Origin: an uncultured Clostridium sp.
Lineage (GTDB): Bacteria > Bacillota > Clostridia > Lachnospirales > Lachnospiraceae
Reading direction: 5' to 3'
Length of the DNA stretch: 10,484 bases
Assembly (NCBI GenBank): GCA_900551225.1
Contig: URUZ01000178.1
Span: 1-10,484, forward strand
Shown: piece after piece, positions 1-6,905 of the stretch
How positions within the stretch are numbered: position 1 is the first letter of the stretch
How the letters are laid out: the number at the start of each line of letters is the position of its first letter
Notes under the pieces: model-generated
The model's input: only the letters and a program-made list of their open reading frames with translations
What the model was told of the DNA's origin: nothing
Databases searched by the model: none
Made by a program: the position numbers and the translations under genes

Positions 1-155
1 GACACGCTCTCCGTAACCAGGAGCCGGCCCCTCCGCTGTCCTCCCAGCCCCAACCTCCTTCTTTTCACGGCCAATACACCAGCCAACGTCCGCGTACCCT
101 TCCGCGCCTAACTCCCATCTACCCCAAATTCAGAAAGAACCAAAACCGACACCAT
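1..155 (-). repeat. Left copy of an outward-facing imperfect inverted repeat
   Basis: Read on the minus strand, this stretch matches the right end of the window. The best core is 141 down to 87 against 10372-10427. It begins with the shared GGTTCTTTCT and ends with TACGCGG.CG. By hand I count about 46 identical columns of 57, with three single-base gaps. Weaker similarity (CCGTGA, then GGGGCTG and G-rich sequence) seems to continue to the window edge, so the repeat may be truncated. Single-base gaps shift the reading frame between copies and the minus-strand frame has a stop within the core, so a conserved protein is unlikely. It could be an interspersed intergenic repeat or the remnant of a mobile-element end. 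I cannot name the family. The boundaries are approximate. Confidence 0.6.
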
Positions 156-231
156 TATTTCACCTACCTTTTTTTGTTGCACCCAGTGAAGTGTTTGCAA
201 AGCGCCCGGTTCACCGTATTCGTATGACAGC

Positions 232-259
232 AAAGTTACATCCTTTCGGCTGACGACAG
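232..259 (+). promoter_or_regulatory. Putative operator of the MalT-like regulator, copy 1 (aldolase promoter)
   Basis: This stretch begins with AAAGT, runs through CATCCTTT and ends in TGACGACAG. It matches 3695-3721 upstream of tctC. The 21-base part from CATC (239-259) is identical at 17 of 21 positions, and AAAGT lies just upstream in both, offset by one base. It covers and extends upstream of the -35 hexamer, the usual place for an activator that contacts RNA polymerase, as MalT does at its promoters. Assigning it to the regulator at 1204-3687 is an inference from shared position and proximity. Confidence 0.6.
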
Positions 260-281
260 GCACAGGGGCAGCCGGTATAAT
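253..281 (+). promoter_or_regulatory. Promoter of the HpcH/HpaI-family gene
   Basis: A perfect -10 TATAAT lies at 276-281. A weak -35 (ACGACA, four of six consensus bases) lies at 253-258 with a 17-bp spacer. Transcription would start near 288 and give a leader of about 30 bases containing GGGAGGAG (301-308), nine bases before the start codon. A consensus -10 with a poor -35 overlapped by a shared element suggests activator dependence. The tctC promoter has the same architecture. Confidence 0.6.
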
Positions 282-317
282 CAGAATATAGATCAAGAAA
301 GGGAGGAGTGCAGTTTA

Positions 318-1118
318 ATGAATACAGTGGAAAAAGAGATCTTGTCCCTGCTGCGGCACATGCGCGATGAATATGGCCTGGTTGGCGTCAAGGGAGAATT
401 TGAGGCTGAGGGAGCGCGTTTGGAGGAACTGTTGAGACTGAAGGAGATCTCCTCAGCCGCGGGCCTGGAGATGATTGTGAAAATAGGTGGATGTGAGGCT
501 ATCACAGACATGCGGCAGGCGCGGTCAGCTGGGGCAACCCAAATTATTGCACCCATGATAGAGTCCGCCTTTGCGGCCCGGAAGTTCCTGGGCGCGGCTA
601 AAATGATATTCCGGGAAGATGAGTTGGAAAAAATTGGGTTACTGATCAATGTGGAGACAGTGGATGGCCTCAAGAATTTTGACCATATCTGCAGCCTTCC
701 GGAGGCTGGAATGCTGGCCGGTCTGGATATAGGCCGGGTGGATATGGCATGTTCCATGGGTCTTGATATGCAGGGCTGCAACAGCCCCCAGGTATATGAG
801 GCCTGTATAGAAGTCTGTAGAAAATGGCATGATCAATATCCCGGTAAGGCCTGCACGATTGGCGGCCTTTTAAATGCCGATACGGTCGCGTTCTTAGAAG
901 ATATGCCCAGGGAGTACAAGATTGGCTGTGAATCCAAAAAGGCAGTATTTTGCCCGGAGACAGTGCAAAGCGGTAGACTGAAAGAGGCATTTTTGGCTGC
1001 AATCCGGTTTGAAACACTGTGGTACCAGAACTGTATGGAGGACTATCACTGGATGAGTCAAAACAATTGGAATTACTTCAAAATTCTTCCGGAATATGAG
1101 GCTGCGCTTCTCCATTAG
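318..1118 (+). CDS. HpcH/HpaI-family protein (aldolase/citrate lyase fold), divergent active site
   Basis: This is a 266-residue cytoplasmic TIM-barrel protein of the HpcH/HpaI class II aldolase and citrate lyase beta superfamily, close to the usual length of about 250-270. Such enzymes make or break a C-C bond next to pyruvate, oxaloacetate or an acyl-CoA with a divalent metal. The motif IIAPMIES (76-83), the Glu of NVETVDG (E113) and the Asp of IGRVDMACSMG (D142) match family signatures, and E113 and D142 fit the two metal ligands. However, the Asp-His dyad of HpcH (GEH motif) reads KGEFEAEG here (K25, F28), and the catalytic Arg is apparently K55 in VKIGG. The exact reaction is therefore uncertain. 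The start follows GGGAGGAG by nine bases. The gene has its own promoter and shares an upstream element with the transporter operon, which implies a joint pathway. Fold assignment is confident; aldolase activity is a family-level guess. Confidence 0.8.
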   Translation: MNTVEKEILSLLRHMRDEYGLVGVKGEFEAEGARLEELLRLKEISSAAGLEMIVKIGGCEAITDMRQARSAGATQIIAPMIESAFAARKFLGAAKMIFREDELEKIGLLINVETVDGLKNFDHICSLPEAGMLAGLDIGRVDMACSMGLDMQGCNSPQVYEACIEVCRKWHDQYPGKACTIGGLLNADTVAFLEDMPREYKIGCESKKAVFCPETVQSGRLKEAFLAAIRFETLWYQNCMEDYHWMSQNNWNYFKILPEYEAALLH

Positions 1119-1134
1119 GATAGTCCCCCCTCAA

Positions 1135-1163
1135 TTGTAGCAGTTATCTGCTCATGTTATAGT
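1135..1163 (+). promoter_or_regulatory. Candidate promoter of the MalT-like regulator
   Basis: TTGTAG (1135-1140) and TATAGT (1158-1163) are separated by 17 bp, a plausible vegetative-sigma promoter in the 85-bp gap between the aldolase gene and the regulator. It lacks the shared element found at the other two promoters, so the regulator may be expressed independently of its own activation. No factor-independent terminator is visible after the aldolase gene, so read-through is also possible. Confidence 0.4.
1139..1152. repeat. Small perfect inverted repeat inside the regulator promoter
   Basis: AGCAG-TTAT-CTGCT has 5-bp arms around a 4-base centre, placed between the candidate -35 and -10. 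That position would suit an operator for repression. It could also be chance, since the arms are short. There is no T-run after it, so it is not an intrinsic terminator. Confidence 0.3.
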
Positions 1164-1190
1164 AGAATAGCAATGCAAAAGATTCTGAAT

Positions 1191-1200
1191 GGAGGAGGGG
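1191..1200 (+). promoter_or_regulatory. Ribosome binding site that sets the regulator start at 1204
   Basis: GGAGGAGGGG ends three bases before ATG at 1204, and its GGAGG core is eight bases from it. The in-frame ATG at 1189 overlaps this site and has no comparable Shine-Dalgarno upstream, so 1204 is preferred. Confidence 0.75.
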
Positions 1201-1203
1201 ACT

Positions 1204-3687
1204 ATGGCGGGATCTATGGTGTACTTAACAGAGAAGCTGAAAGGAAAACTGGAACGGATTTTACAGACGCCCCTGACACTGGTTTCGGCGCCCATGGGCT
1301 ATGGGAAAACAACGGCGCTCAGGGCATATCTGCAGTTTCGCACAGAACAGGGAAAAGACGTGCCAAGGGTAATTTGGCAGACGCTGCTTGGCGGGGGCAG
1401 CCAGGGCTTTTGGGAAGATTTCAGAGCAGCGTTCAGAGGGGAAGACGAGGAATTCTATCAGTTCCTTCTGGCGGGTTCCATACCGGAACGACTAGGGGAA
1501 ATGCGGAGATTTCTAGGTGCATTTCAGACGTTTTGCCAGGGGACAAAGTTCCCGCTGGTATTAGTGCTGGACGGGCTGGAAGAGGATATTTATGCACCGA
1601 TACAGGAGTTTTTGCATGTTTTTGTAGGAAACCTGCCGGATGGATTCCATCTGGTACTCTCCGGCCGTCCGGCGGCCAGGAACGACGATTTTTTCAGGAT
1701 CTATGGCATGGTCAATCAGATCTGCCAGGAGGATTTTGAATATTCCGTCAAAGATATAGAACAATATTTTAAACTGAATGGAATCATACTGCCTGCGCAG
1801 GCCCTTCAGCCGCTCCATCAGGCCTGCTCAGGCTGGAGCGTTCTGGTTCATATGAATCTCCGGGAATATCAGGAACACGGGAGTTTTCTGTCGGAGCATG
1901 AAACATTTTGCCTGATGGAACGGATTGTGTTCAGCCGTATGCCGGAGCGGGCACTGGAATTTCTGTCCGCTGCAGCGATCGCGGAATCGTTTACTGAGGA
2001 ACAGGCAGAGTTTTTGTGGGGACAAGGGGATGCCGCAGCCTTAATCAGTGAACTGGAAAAAAATGGGATGTTCCTGCAATATGACCGTTCCACTGGCATT
2101 TACCGCTTGGCCCCTGTTTTTGCAGGCTATTTTGCCTGGAGAAACAGAAGGCTTCCCCCGGAGGAATACAGGAGGCGGCAGAGCAGACTGGCAGAATGGT
2201 ATCTTAAAAATGATGAAAATGAGCGCGCCCGGCGGCTGTACTACAGAATCAAGGATTTTGATGCCTTGATGGATGCGGTGGAGAGGAGGAGGTTCATTGT
2301 CTTGTATGGGCTGGATGAGCAGGAATTTATCTCCTATTATACGGACTGTCCTGCACAGATCCGTGCCAGACACCCCAAGGCGATTCTTACATTTGCCAGG
2401 CAGATGTTCGCTTTTGGGCGCCATGAGATGGGGAAGGAAGTCTGTGCGGAATTTGAGGAGATTATGGGCACCAATACGGATTTTGATGAGGAAACCCGTA
2501 CCCGGCTTACAGGTACATATGAACTGTTGCTTTGCTACGCCCAGTATAACGATTTGTCTGCAATGCTGCCCCACATCTATGAGGCCAAGAAGCTTCTTGA
2601 CAGCCGCAGGGCGGCAATCCCATGGCCGGATACCGGCCTGAACGATTCTCTTTCCCTATTATATATGTACCATCGCCGGCCTGGAGATCTGGAGAAAGAG
2701 ACAGCCCTGTTTTCTGAGTATAATCCGCTGTACTCGGCCTTGATCGGCGGCCGGCTGGATGGGGCGGACCTGGTGATGCAGGCTGAGGCGCTCTATATTA
2801 CCTGCCATCTTCAGGAGGCAGAAATAGCAGTCTATAAAGCGTTGCTTGCCATCCATCGGGACAGGCAATGGCATACGTGGCTCTGTGTGGTTCTGCTTCA
2901 GATCCGCATTGCCCTGGCCCGCGGAAACTGGCGCTCCATTGAATACTTACTGAGAGAGGTGGCGGATTCTGTCTCCCTTAAAAAAGAATACCGTGTTTTA
3001 CCTGCCACCGATATTTTAGATATCTTTTTGTACAGTAAATTGGGGCAGCCCCAGAAGATCAGGGCTCAGTTCGATGCGGATATTCTGCCGCGATTTACGC
3101 TCTGTTTCCGTGCGGCCCCTATGCTGTACTGCGTACAGGCTGAAGCGCTTCTTGCCAAGGGAGAGTATCTGCAATTGCTGGCTATGTCGGAAAACTACAT
3201 GGAGGCAGCGCGAATATATCCCAATATTTATGCGGAGCTGATGCTGCACATTCTTATTGCAGGCACATATGAAGCGCTGGCTGACAGTGAAAAGGCAAAG
3301 CTGCACCTGAAAATGGCTCTGGAGCTGGCTGCCCCGGATCATATTCTTATGCCCTTTGCGGAGCTTGGAAAATATGTCGGTAAAACGCTGGAGACATTGG
3401 CAGCAGAATGGGATTGTCCGGAGCTTTTAGAGATCCAAGAGCAACGAACGGCATATGAGCAGAGCGTCACGCGGATTATATCTGAACATTTTGCGCAGCC
3501 GCCCATGGGCCTTACTGCGCGTGAACTGGAGATAGCAAAGCTTGCGGCAAAGCGCCTTTCCAACAAGGAGATCGCAGGCCTGCTTGTGATCAGTGAGAGC
3601 ACGGTTAAGACGCAGCTTGCGCGTGCGTTTTCTAAACTGGAAATTCAAAAGCGGCGTGATCTGAACCGGTTTTTCCCTGAAAAGTAG
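1204..3687 (+). CDS. MalT-like transcriptional regulator: STAND ATPase with C-terminal LuxR-type HTH
   Basis: An 827-residue protein, close to MalT length (about 900). The N-terminus has a P-loop (APMGYGKTT, 29-37), a Walker B strand (LVLVLDG, 118-124) and the following HLVLSGRP (149-155) typical of MalT-type ATPases. A long helical middle region, rich in Ala and Leu and resembling TPR-like sensor repeats, follows from about 330 to 730. The C-terminus (770-827) is a GerE/LuxR helix-turn-helix, with LTARELEIAKLAA, LSNKEIA and SESTVKTQLARAFSKL. Regulators of this class are usually activators that oligomerise when ATP and an inducer bind. No receiver domain or membrane segment is seen, so the inducer is probably cytoplasmic. 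The gene lies between two promoters that carry the same -35-overlapping element, so it is the obvious candidate to activate both. The inducer may be the transported carboxylate or a metabolite of it. Family call is firm; the target assignment is inferred. Confidence 0.92.
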   Translation: MAGSMVYLTEKLKGKLERILQTPLTLVSAPMGYGKTTALRAYLQFRTEQGKDVPRVIWQTLLGGGSQGFWEDFRAAFRGEDEEFYQFLLAGSIPERLGEMRRFLGAFQTFCQGTKFPLVLVLDGLEEDIYAPIQEFLHVFVGNLPDGFHLVLSGRPAARNDDFFRIYGMVNQICQEDFEYSVKDIEQYFKLNGIILPAQALQPLHQACSGWSVLVHMNLREYQEHGSFLSEHETFCLMERIVFSRMPERALEFLSAAAIAESFTEEQAEFLWGQGDAAALISELEKNGMFLQYDRSTGIYRLAPVFAGYFAWRNRRLPPEEYRRRQSRLAEWYLKNDENERARRLYYRIKDFDALMDAVERRRFIVLYGLDEQEFISYYTDCPAQIRARHPKAILTFARQMFAFGRHEMGKEVCAEFEEIMGTNTDFDEETRTRLTGTYELLLCYAQYNDLSAMLPHIYEAKKLLDSRRAAIPWPDTGLNDSLSLLYMYHRRPGDLEKETALFSEYNPLYSALIGGRLDGADLVMQAEALYITCHLQEAEIAVYKALLAIHRDRQWHTWLCVVLLQIRIALARGNWRSIEYLLREVADSVSLKKEYRVLPATDILDIFLYSKLGQPQKIRAQFDADILPRFTLCFRAAPMLYCVQAEALLAKGEYLQLLAMSENYMEAARIYPNIYAELMLHILIAGTYEALADSEKAKLHLKMALELAAPDHILMPFAELGKYVGKTLETLAAEWDCPELLEIQEQRTAYEQSVTRIISEHFAQPPMGLTARELEIAKLAAKRLSNKEIAGLLVISESTVKTQLARAFSKLEIQKRRDLNRFFPEK

Positions 3688-3694
3688 TACATTA

Positions 3695-3721
3695 AAAGTC
3701 CATCTTTTGGTATGACGACAG
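3695..3721 (+). promoter_or_regulatory. Putative operator of the MalT-like regulator, copy 2 (transporter operon)
   Basis: AAAGT, CATCTTTT and TGACGACAG occur in the same order and spacing as at 232-259, apart from a one-base gap. The element begins eight bases after the regulator stop codon and runs into the -35 region of the tctC promoter. AAAAG (3694-3698) and CTTTT (3704-3708) also form a small inverted repeat around TCCAT. Binding by the adjacent MalT-like protein is inferred. Confidence 0.6.
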
Positions 3722-3742
3722 AAAAAAAACAGAGGTTATAAT
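3715..3742 (+). promoter_or_regulatory. Promoter of the tctCBA-hydrolyase-dhaKL operon
   Basis: A perfect -10 TATAAT (3737-3742) is paired with ACGACA (3715-3720) as a weak -35 across a 16-bp, A-rich spacer. The -35 hexamer is the same as at the aldolase promoter. The predicted start near 3749 gives a leader of about 45 bases with a GTTGCA direct repeat but no evident riboswitch or hairpin. It would drive seven genes through 10346, since no terminator is visible between them. Confidence 0.65.
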
Positions 3743-3781
3743 AAAGATATATGTTGCAGTTGCATAAATTTAAGATTAAAT

Positions 3782-3787
3782 GGGAGG
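3782..3787 (+). promoter_or_regulatory. Ribosome binding site that sets the tctC start at 3795
   Basis: GGGAGG sits seven bases before ATG at 3795. The in-frame ATG at 3780 directly abuts this site and would add five residues ahead of the charged start of the signal peptide, so it is unlikely. Confidence 0.75.
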
Positions 3788-3794
3788 TATTTTT

Positions 3795-4859
3795 ATGAAA
3801 AAAGCTAATTTGCAGAAATTATCAGCAGCTATTCTGGCCATTGCAATGCTGGCAGGCTGCGCCAAGAGCGCGCCGGCAACATCAGCTCCGGCCCCGGACG
3901 CCCAGTCATCAGCCCCGGCTTCTGCGGAGTCATCCTCATCCTCAGCCAATGACAAATATCCGGACAAGCCCATCAGGTTTGTACTTCCCAACGGTGCGGG
4001 AGGTGCAATGGAGAAATCTGCACGTAAATGGCAGCCTTATTTTGAAAAGGCCATGGGAGTGCCTCTTCAATTTGATTTTGTGGAGGGGTCCGGGACTTTG
4101 ATTGGCACCAACGTGGTGGCCGAGGCTGAGCCGGACGGTTATACACTGCTGATGCTGTCTGGTTTTGATTTCTGTAATACCATTGCAACATTAGACGCGC
4201 CCTATGGGCTGGACAGCTTTGATGTGCTGGGTCTCAACATGCAGGATGCCACAGCGGTGATGGTCCGTAAGGATGCCCCCTGGGATACATTCCAGGAACT
4301 TCTGGACTATATGAAGACCCAGCCGCCGGAATCGGTTTCCATGGCTTTAACCAATCTGGCCTGCAGTGATACCCTTGGCGTCAAGGAGATAGAGGCAGCC
4401 GCGGGCGTGAAATTTAATTCGGTGGCATTTAACAGCGGCAGCAAGGCCCGCACAGCGCTGGTGGGAGGCCAGGCGGACGTAGGACATTTTTCCTTGTTTG
4501 GTTCCCAGGCCATATTGGATGATGTGAAGATTCTGGCCATTCACTCTTCCGTGAATCCTTTTGAAAAATACAAGGACGTGCCCACAGTCAGTGAAGTCCT
4601 TGGCACCCCTGTGACGGATATCACTTCAGACTACGGCGTGCTGGCCCCCAAGGGCTTTATGGAACAATATCCGGACCGCGCCCAGAAGCTCATCGAGGCA
4701 TTTAACACAGCGTGGACAGACCCGGAGTTTGTGGCTATGCTGGAAGATACTGAAGAAGATAAGATTTATAATGTACTTACACCTGAGGATGCGACGGTCC
4801 ATATGCAGAAGCTGCTGGAGTTTGTGGAAGAAAACAAGGACATTCTGTCCGGCGAATAG
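3795..4859 (+). CDS. tctC: Tripartite tricarboxylate transporter solute-binding lipoprotein (TctC/Bug family)
   Basis: A 354-residue extracytoplasmic receptor that captures a carboxylate and delivers it to TctA/TctB. It begins with a lipoprotein signal: basic MKKANLQK, a hydrophobic core, then the lipobox LAGC with lipidation expected at C22, as in Gram-positive binding proteins. A linker of about 30 residues rich in Ser, Pro and Ala (23-53) tethers the domain. The mature domain opens with YPDKPIRFVLP (55-65), the Bug-family signature. The next loop, normally P-F-x-x-GG-x-x-D, reads PNGAGGAME, so the usual Asp is Glu (E73). DGYTLLM (114-120), TALVGGQADVGHFS and SDYGVLAPKGF also fit the family. 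It is the first gene of the operon, 26 bp before tctB, as is typical. Ligands of the family include citrate, other di- and tricarboxylates, and some amino acids or aromatic acids. The actual ligand cannot be assigned, but the downstream enzymes argue for a hydroxy-polycarboxylate. Confidence 0.92.
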   Translation: MKKANLQKLSAAILAIAMLAGCAKSAPATSAPAPDAQSSAPASAESSSSSANDKYPDKPIRFVLPNGAGGAMEKSARKWQPYFEKAMGVPLQFDFVEGSGTLIGTNVVAEAEPDGYTLLMLSGFDFCNTIATLDAPYGLDSFDVLGLNMQDATAVMVRKDAPWDTFQELLDYMKTQPPESVSMALTNLACSDTLGVKEIEAAAGVKFNSVAFNSGSKARTALVGGQADVGHFSLFGSQAILDDVKILAIHSSVNPFEKYKDVPTVSEVLGTPVTDITSDYGVLAPKGFMEQYPDRAQKLIEAFNTAWTDPEFVAMLEDTEEDKIYNVLTPEDATVHMQKLLEFVEENKDILSGE

Positions 4860-4885
4860 AGGCTGATTAAAAAAGGGGGTTAAAT

Positions 4886-5365
4886 ATGCTGATTAAATAT
4901 ATCCGCTTCCTGATTAAAAACTATCTCTTTGCGCTGATTGCCCTGGCCTTTGCAGGACTGTACTGGTTCAGTGCGAAAGATCTTCCGGCTAAGGCGCTGG
5001 ATTTTCCCAAGGCACTTTTTATGATCCTGATCCCGCTGTTTTTGTGGAATGGGGTGAACAGTGTCAGGGAATTTATCAGGACACTTTCCGATACTGAAAA
5101 GGAAGAAGCCGGCAAGTGGAACTGTACGCTGAATATTACGAAGCAAAAGGTATTCGTGACTATTTTGACGCTTGGCTATATCCTGCTGATCCCGCTGATT
5201 GGATTTTTTATCTGCACTGTACTTTATCTGGCGGTGCTGGCCTTTTATCTGGGAATCCGCAGACCTGTATCATTGCTGCTGTTTTCACTCTTATTCACAG
5301 CAGCACTCTACGGAATTTTTGTCCAATGGCTTCAGATACGTATGCCGGCCGGTGTTTTATTTTAG
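4886..5365 (+). CDS. tctB: Tripartite tricarboxylate transporter small membrane subunit (TctB)
   Basis: A 159-residue integral membrane protein, the normal size for TctB. Hydrophobic stretches at about 10-28, 43-60, 87-118 (long enough for two adjacent segments) and 128-148 give the four or so helices of the family. The loop between the second and third is charged (REFIRTLSDTEKEEAGK). It ends with the short MPAGVLF tail, where family members usually have a LP-x-G motif. TctB is poorly conserved, and the call rests on size, topology and its place between tctC and tctA. It is the small partner of TctA in the cation-coupled transporter. GGGGG at 4875-4879 serves as ribosome binding site, and only 14 bp separate it from tctA. 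Confidence 0.88.
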   Translation: MLIKYIRFLIKNYLFALIALAFAGLYWFSAKDLPAKALDFPKALFMILIPLFLWNGVNSVREFIRTLSDTEKEEAGKWNCTLNITKQKVFVTILTLGYILLIPLIGFFICTVLYLAVLAFYLGIRRPVSLLLFSLLFTAALYGIFVQWLQIRMPAGVLF

Positions 5366-5374
5366 AAAGGGGTG
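5366..5374 (+). promoter_or_regulatory. Ribosome binding site that sets the tctA start at 5380
   Basis: AAAGGGGTG follows directly after the tctB stop and is five bases from ATG at 5380. The open frame extends back to 5116 inside tctB, but that longer form would overlap tctB by 250 bases and add 88 residues absent from the family. Confidence 0.8.
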
Positions 5375-5379
5375 ATGGT

Positions 5380-6891
5380 ATGTCTGATACATTTTCCTTG
5401 ATTTTAGGCGGGGCGCAGTATCTGTTCACACTGGAAACGCTTATGATTCTGGTACTGGGGGTTCTGATTGGGATCATCGCCGGAAGTATTCCGGGACTTA
5501 GCTCTTCCAACACAACTGCGATCCTGCTGCCGCTGACCCTGGGCATGACCACCCAGGGAGCGCTGATTTTCCTCGGCGCAATTTATGTGGGCTGCCAGTA
5601 CGGCGGCTCGGTTCCGGCCATCCTGTTTAAGACGCCTGGCACCACCGGGGCCGGAGCCACCACCCTGGACGGATATCCCCTGGCCCGACAGGGCCGTGCG
5701 ACATACGCCCTGGGGATTTCTCTGACTGCTTCCTGTGTGGGCGGTATAATAGCGTCCCTGATAGCCCTGTTTGTGATTAAGCCCAGCGCACAGATTGCGC
5801 TGAAATTCGGCCCGGCGGAGATCTTTCTGCTGTCCCTTCTTGGGATTGCAGTGATCGTCACATCATCGGAGAAGAATATGGCCAAGGGGCTGCTGGCCGG
5901 TGTGGTAGGGCTGCTGATTGCCACAATGTCGGCAGACCCAACCCTGGGCCGACCGCGTCTGACCTTTGGATTGATCGAACTGTTTGACAGCATTCCGTTG
6001 ATACCTGCCCTGGTGGGGCTTTTCGCCTATCCTTCCCTGATTGCGCTGGTGGGAGAGGAGTCTGTGGCCCAGAAGGCGGATCAGGGTATAGGCAAGCTGT
6101 CGCAGATTGCAGAAGGCGTGCGTGAAACGTTCAGCCATTTCGGAGCGGTGGTCCGTTCCTCGCTTATCGGACTGTTTGTAGGGATTTTACCTGGGGCGGG
6201 AATCGATGTTGCAGCCTTTCTCAGCTATGGTCAGGCCAAGACCTGGTCAAAGCATCCGGAGGAGTTCGGCCATGGCAATCCGGAAGGAGTCATTGCCTCA
6301 GAGGCTTCCAACAATGCAGTTGCGGCAGGCGCGCTGGTGCCCTCAATAGCCCTTGGCATTCCGGGCTCCAGCACTACTGCCATCATGCTGGCGGCGCTGA
6401 CACTCCATGGGATCAATCCAGGGCCCCAGGTTATGCGGATGTATTCCAATGAAGTCTATGCGCTGTTTCTGGCAGTGCTGGCTGCCAACATCCTGCTCTG
6501 GCCCTTTGGTTTTGTCTATACGCGGCTGGTGTCCAAGCTGTCCCTGACAAATGTGGGCTATCTGGTGCCGGGGATTTTCGCGGTCTGCATGATTGGCTCC
6601 TTTGCTACCAGAGGTTTTATGCTGGATATGTATTTATTCCTGATTTTCGGCGTGATCGGTTATATTATGACGGAAAATGATTTCCCTCATGTGCCGCTGA
6701 TTCTGGGCCTTGTAATGGGTAAGATTGCAGAAGAAAACTTTATAGTGGCGTTCCGGCTGTCCAAGGGCAGTTTTGGCATTTTCTTTGAAAGCGGAATTAC
6801 CTGGGTTATGTGGGTCATTATTGTGGGCGCACTGATCTTGCCTAAGGCATTGCCTTACCTGAGAAATAAGTTCGCAGAGAAAACCAAATAA
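5380..6891 (+). CDS. tctA: Tripartite tricarboxylate transporter large permease (TctA)
   Basis: A 503-residue polytopic membrane protein, the standard TctA length, that forms the translocation path for the substrate delivered by TctC and is expected to be driven by an ion gradient. Family signatures are easy to see: GSIPGLSSSNTTAILLPLT (35-53), YVGCQYGGSVPAILFKTPG (69-87) followed by TTLDGYPLARQG (94-105), then LPGAGIDVAAFLSYG near 270 and EFGHGNPEGVIASEASNNA near 295-313. GALVPSIALGIPGSSTTA completes the second half of the internal duplication typical of the family. About a dozen hydrophobic segments are apparent. It is followed immediately by the hydro-lyase gene, whose ribosome binding site overlaps the tctA stop codon, so transport and catabolism are expressed together. 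Confidence 0.95.
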   Translation: MSDTFSLILGGAQYLFTLETLMILVLGVLIGIIAGSIPGLSSSNTTAILLPLTLGMTTQGALIFLGAIYVGCQYGGSVPAILFKTPGTTGAGATTLDGYPLARQGRATYALGISLTASCVGGIIASLIALFVIKPSAQIALKFGPAEIFLLSLLGIAVIVTSSEKNMAKGLLAGVVGLLIATMSADPTLGRPRLTFGLIELFDSIPLIPALVGLFAYPSLIALVGEESVAQKADQGIGKLSQIAEGVRETFSHFGAVVRSSLIGLFVGILPGAGIDVAAFLSYGQAKTWSKHPEEFGHGNPEGVIASEASNNAVAAGALVPSIALGIPGSSTTAIMLAALTLHGINPGPQVMRMYSNEVYALFLAVLAANILLWPFGFVYTRLVSKLSLTNVGYLVPGIFAVCMIGSFATRGFMLDMYLFLIFGVIGYIMTENDFPHVPLILGLVMGKIAEENFIVAFRLSKGSFGIFFESGITWVMWVIIVGALILPKALPYLRNKFAEKTK

Positions 6892-6896
6892 GGAGG
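6891..6896 (+). promoter_or_regulatory. Ribosome binding site supporting a TTG start for the hydro-lyase large subunit
   Basis: AGGAGG begins at the last base of the tctA stop codon and lies nine bases before TTG at 6906. No in-frame ATG is near, and the sequence from TTG onward already matches the family N-terminus (ISEKILAAHAG). The TTG start is therefore preferred. Confidence 0.7.
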
Positions 6897-6905
6897 GAAT
6901 ATCCA

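Noticed and set aside
108..296. Minus-strand open frame of 62 codons beginning MIYILIIPAA
   Set aside because: It overlaps the aldolase promoter and shared element, its second half lies in the repeat, it has no good ribosome binding site, and I recognise no domain.
1173..1739. Plus-strand frame of 188 codons overlapping the regulator
   Set aside because: It is out of frame with the clear P-loop ATPase and has low-complexity Gly/Arg-rich content typical of a shadow frame.
3694..3708. AAAAG-TCCAT-CTTTT as a terminator for the regulator gene
   Set aside because: The stem has only A-T pairs plus one G-C and no T-run after it. It belongs to the shared promoter element.
5116..5379. N-terminal extension of tctA inside tctB
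   Set aside because: There is no ribosome binding site or family similarity, whereas AAAGGGGTG directly precedes ATG 5380, which gives the normal TctA length.
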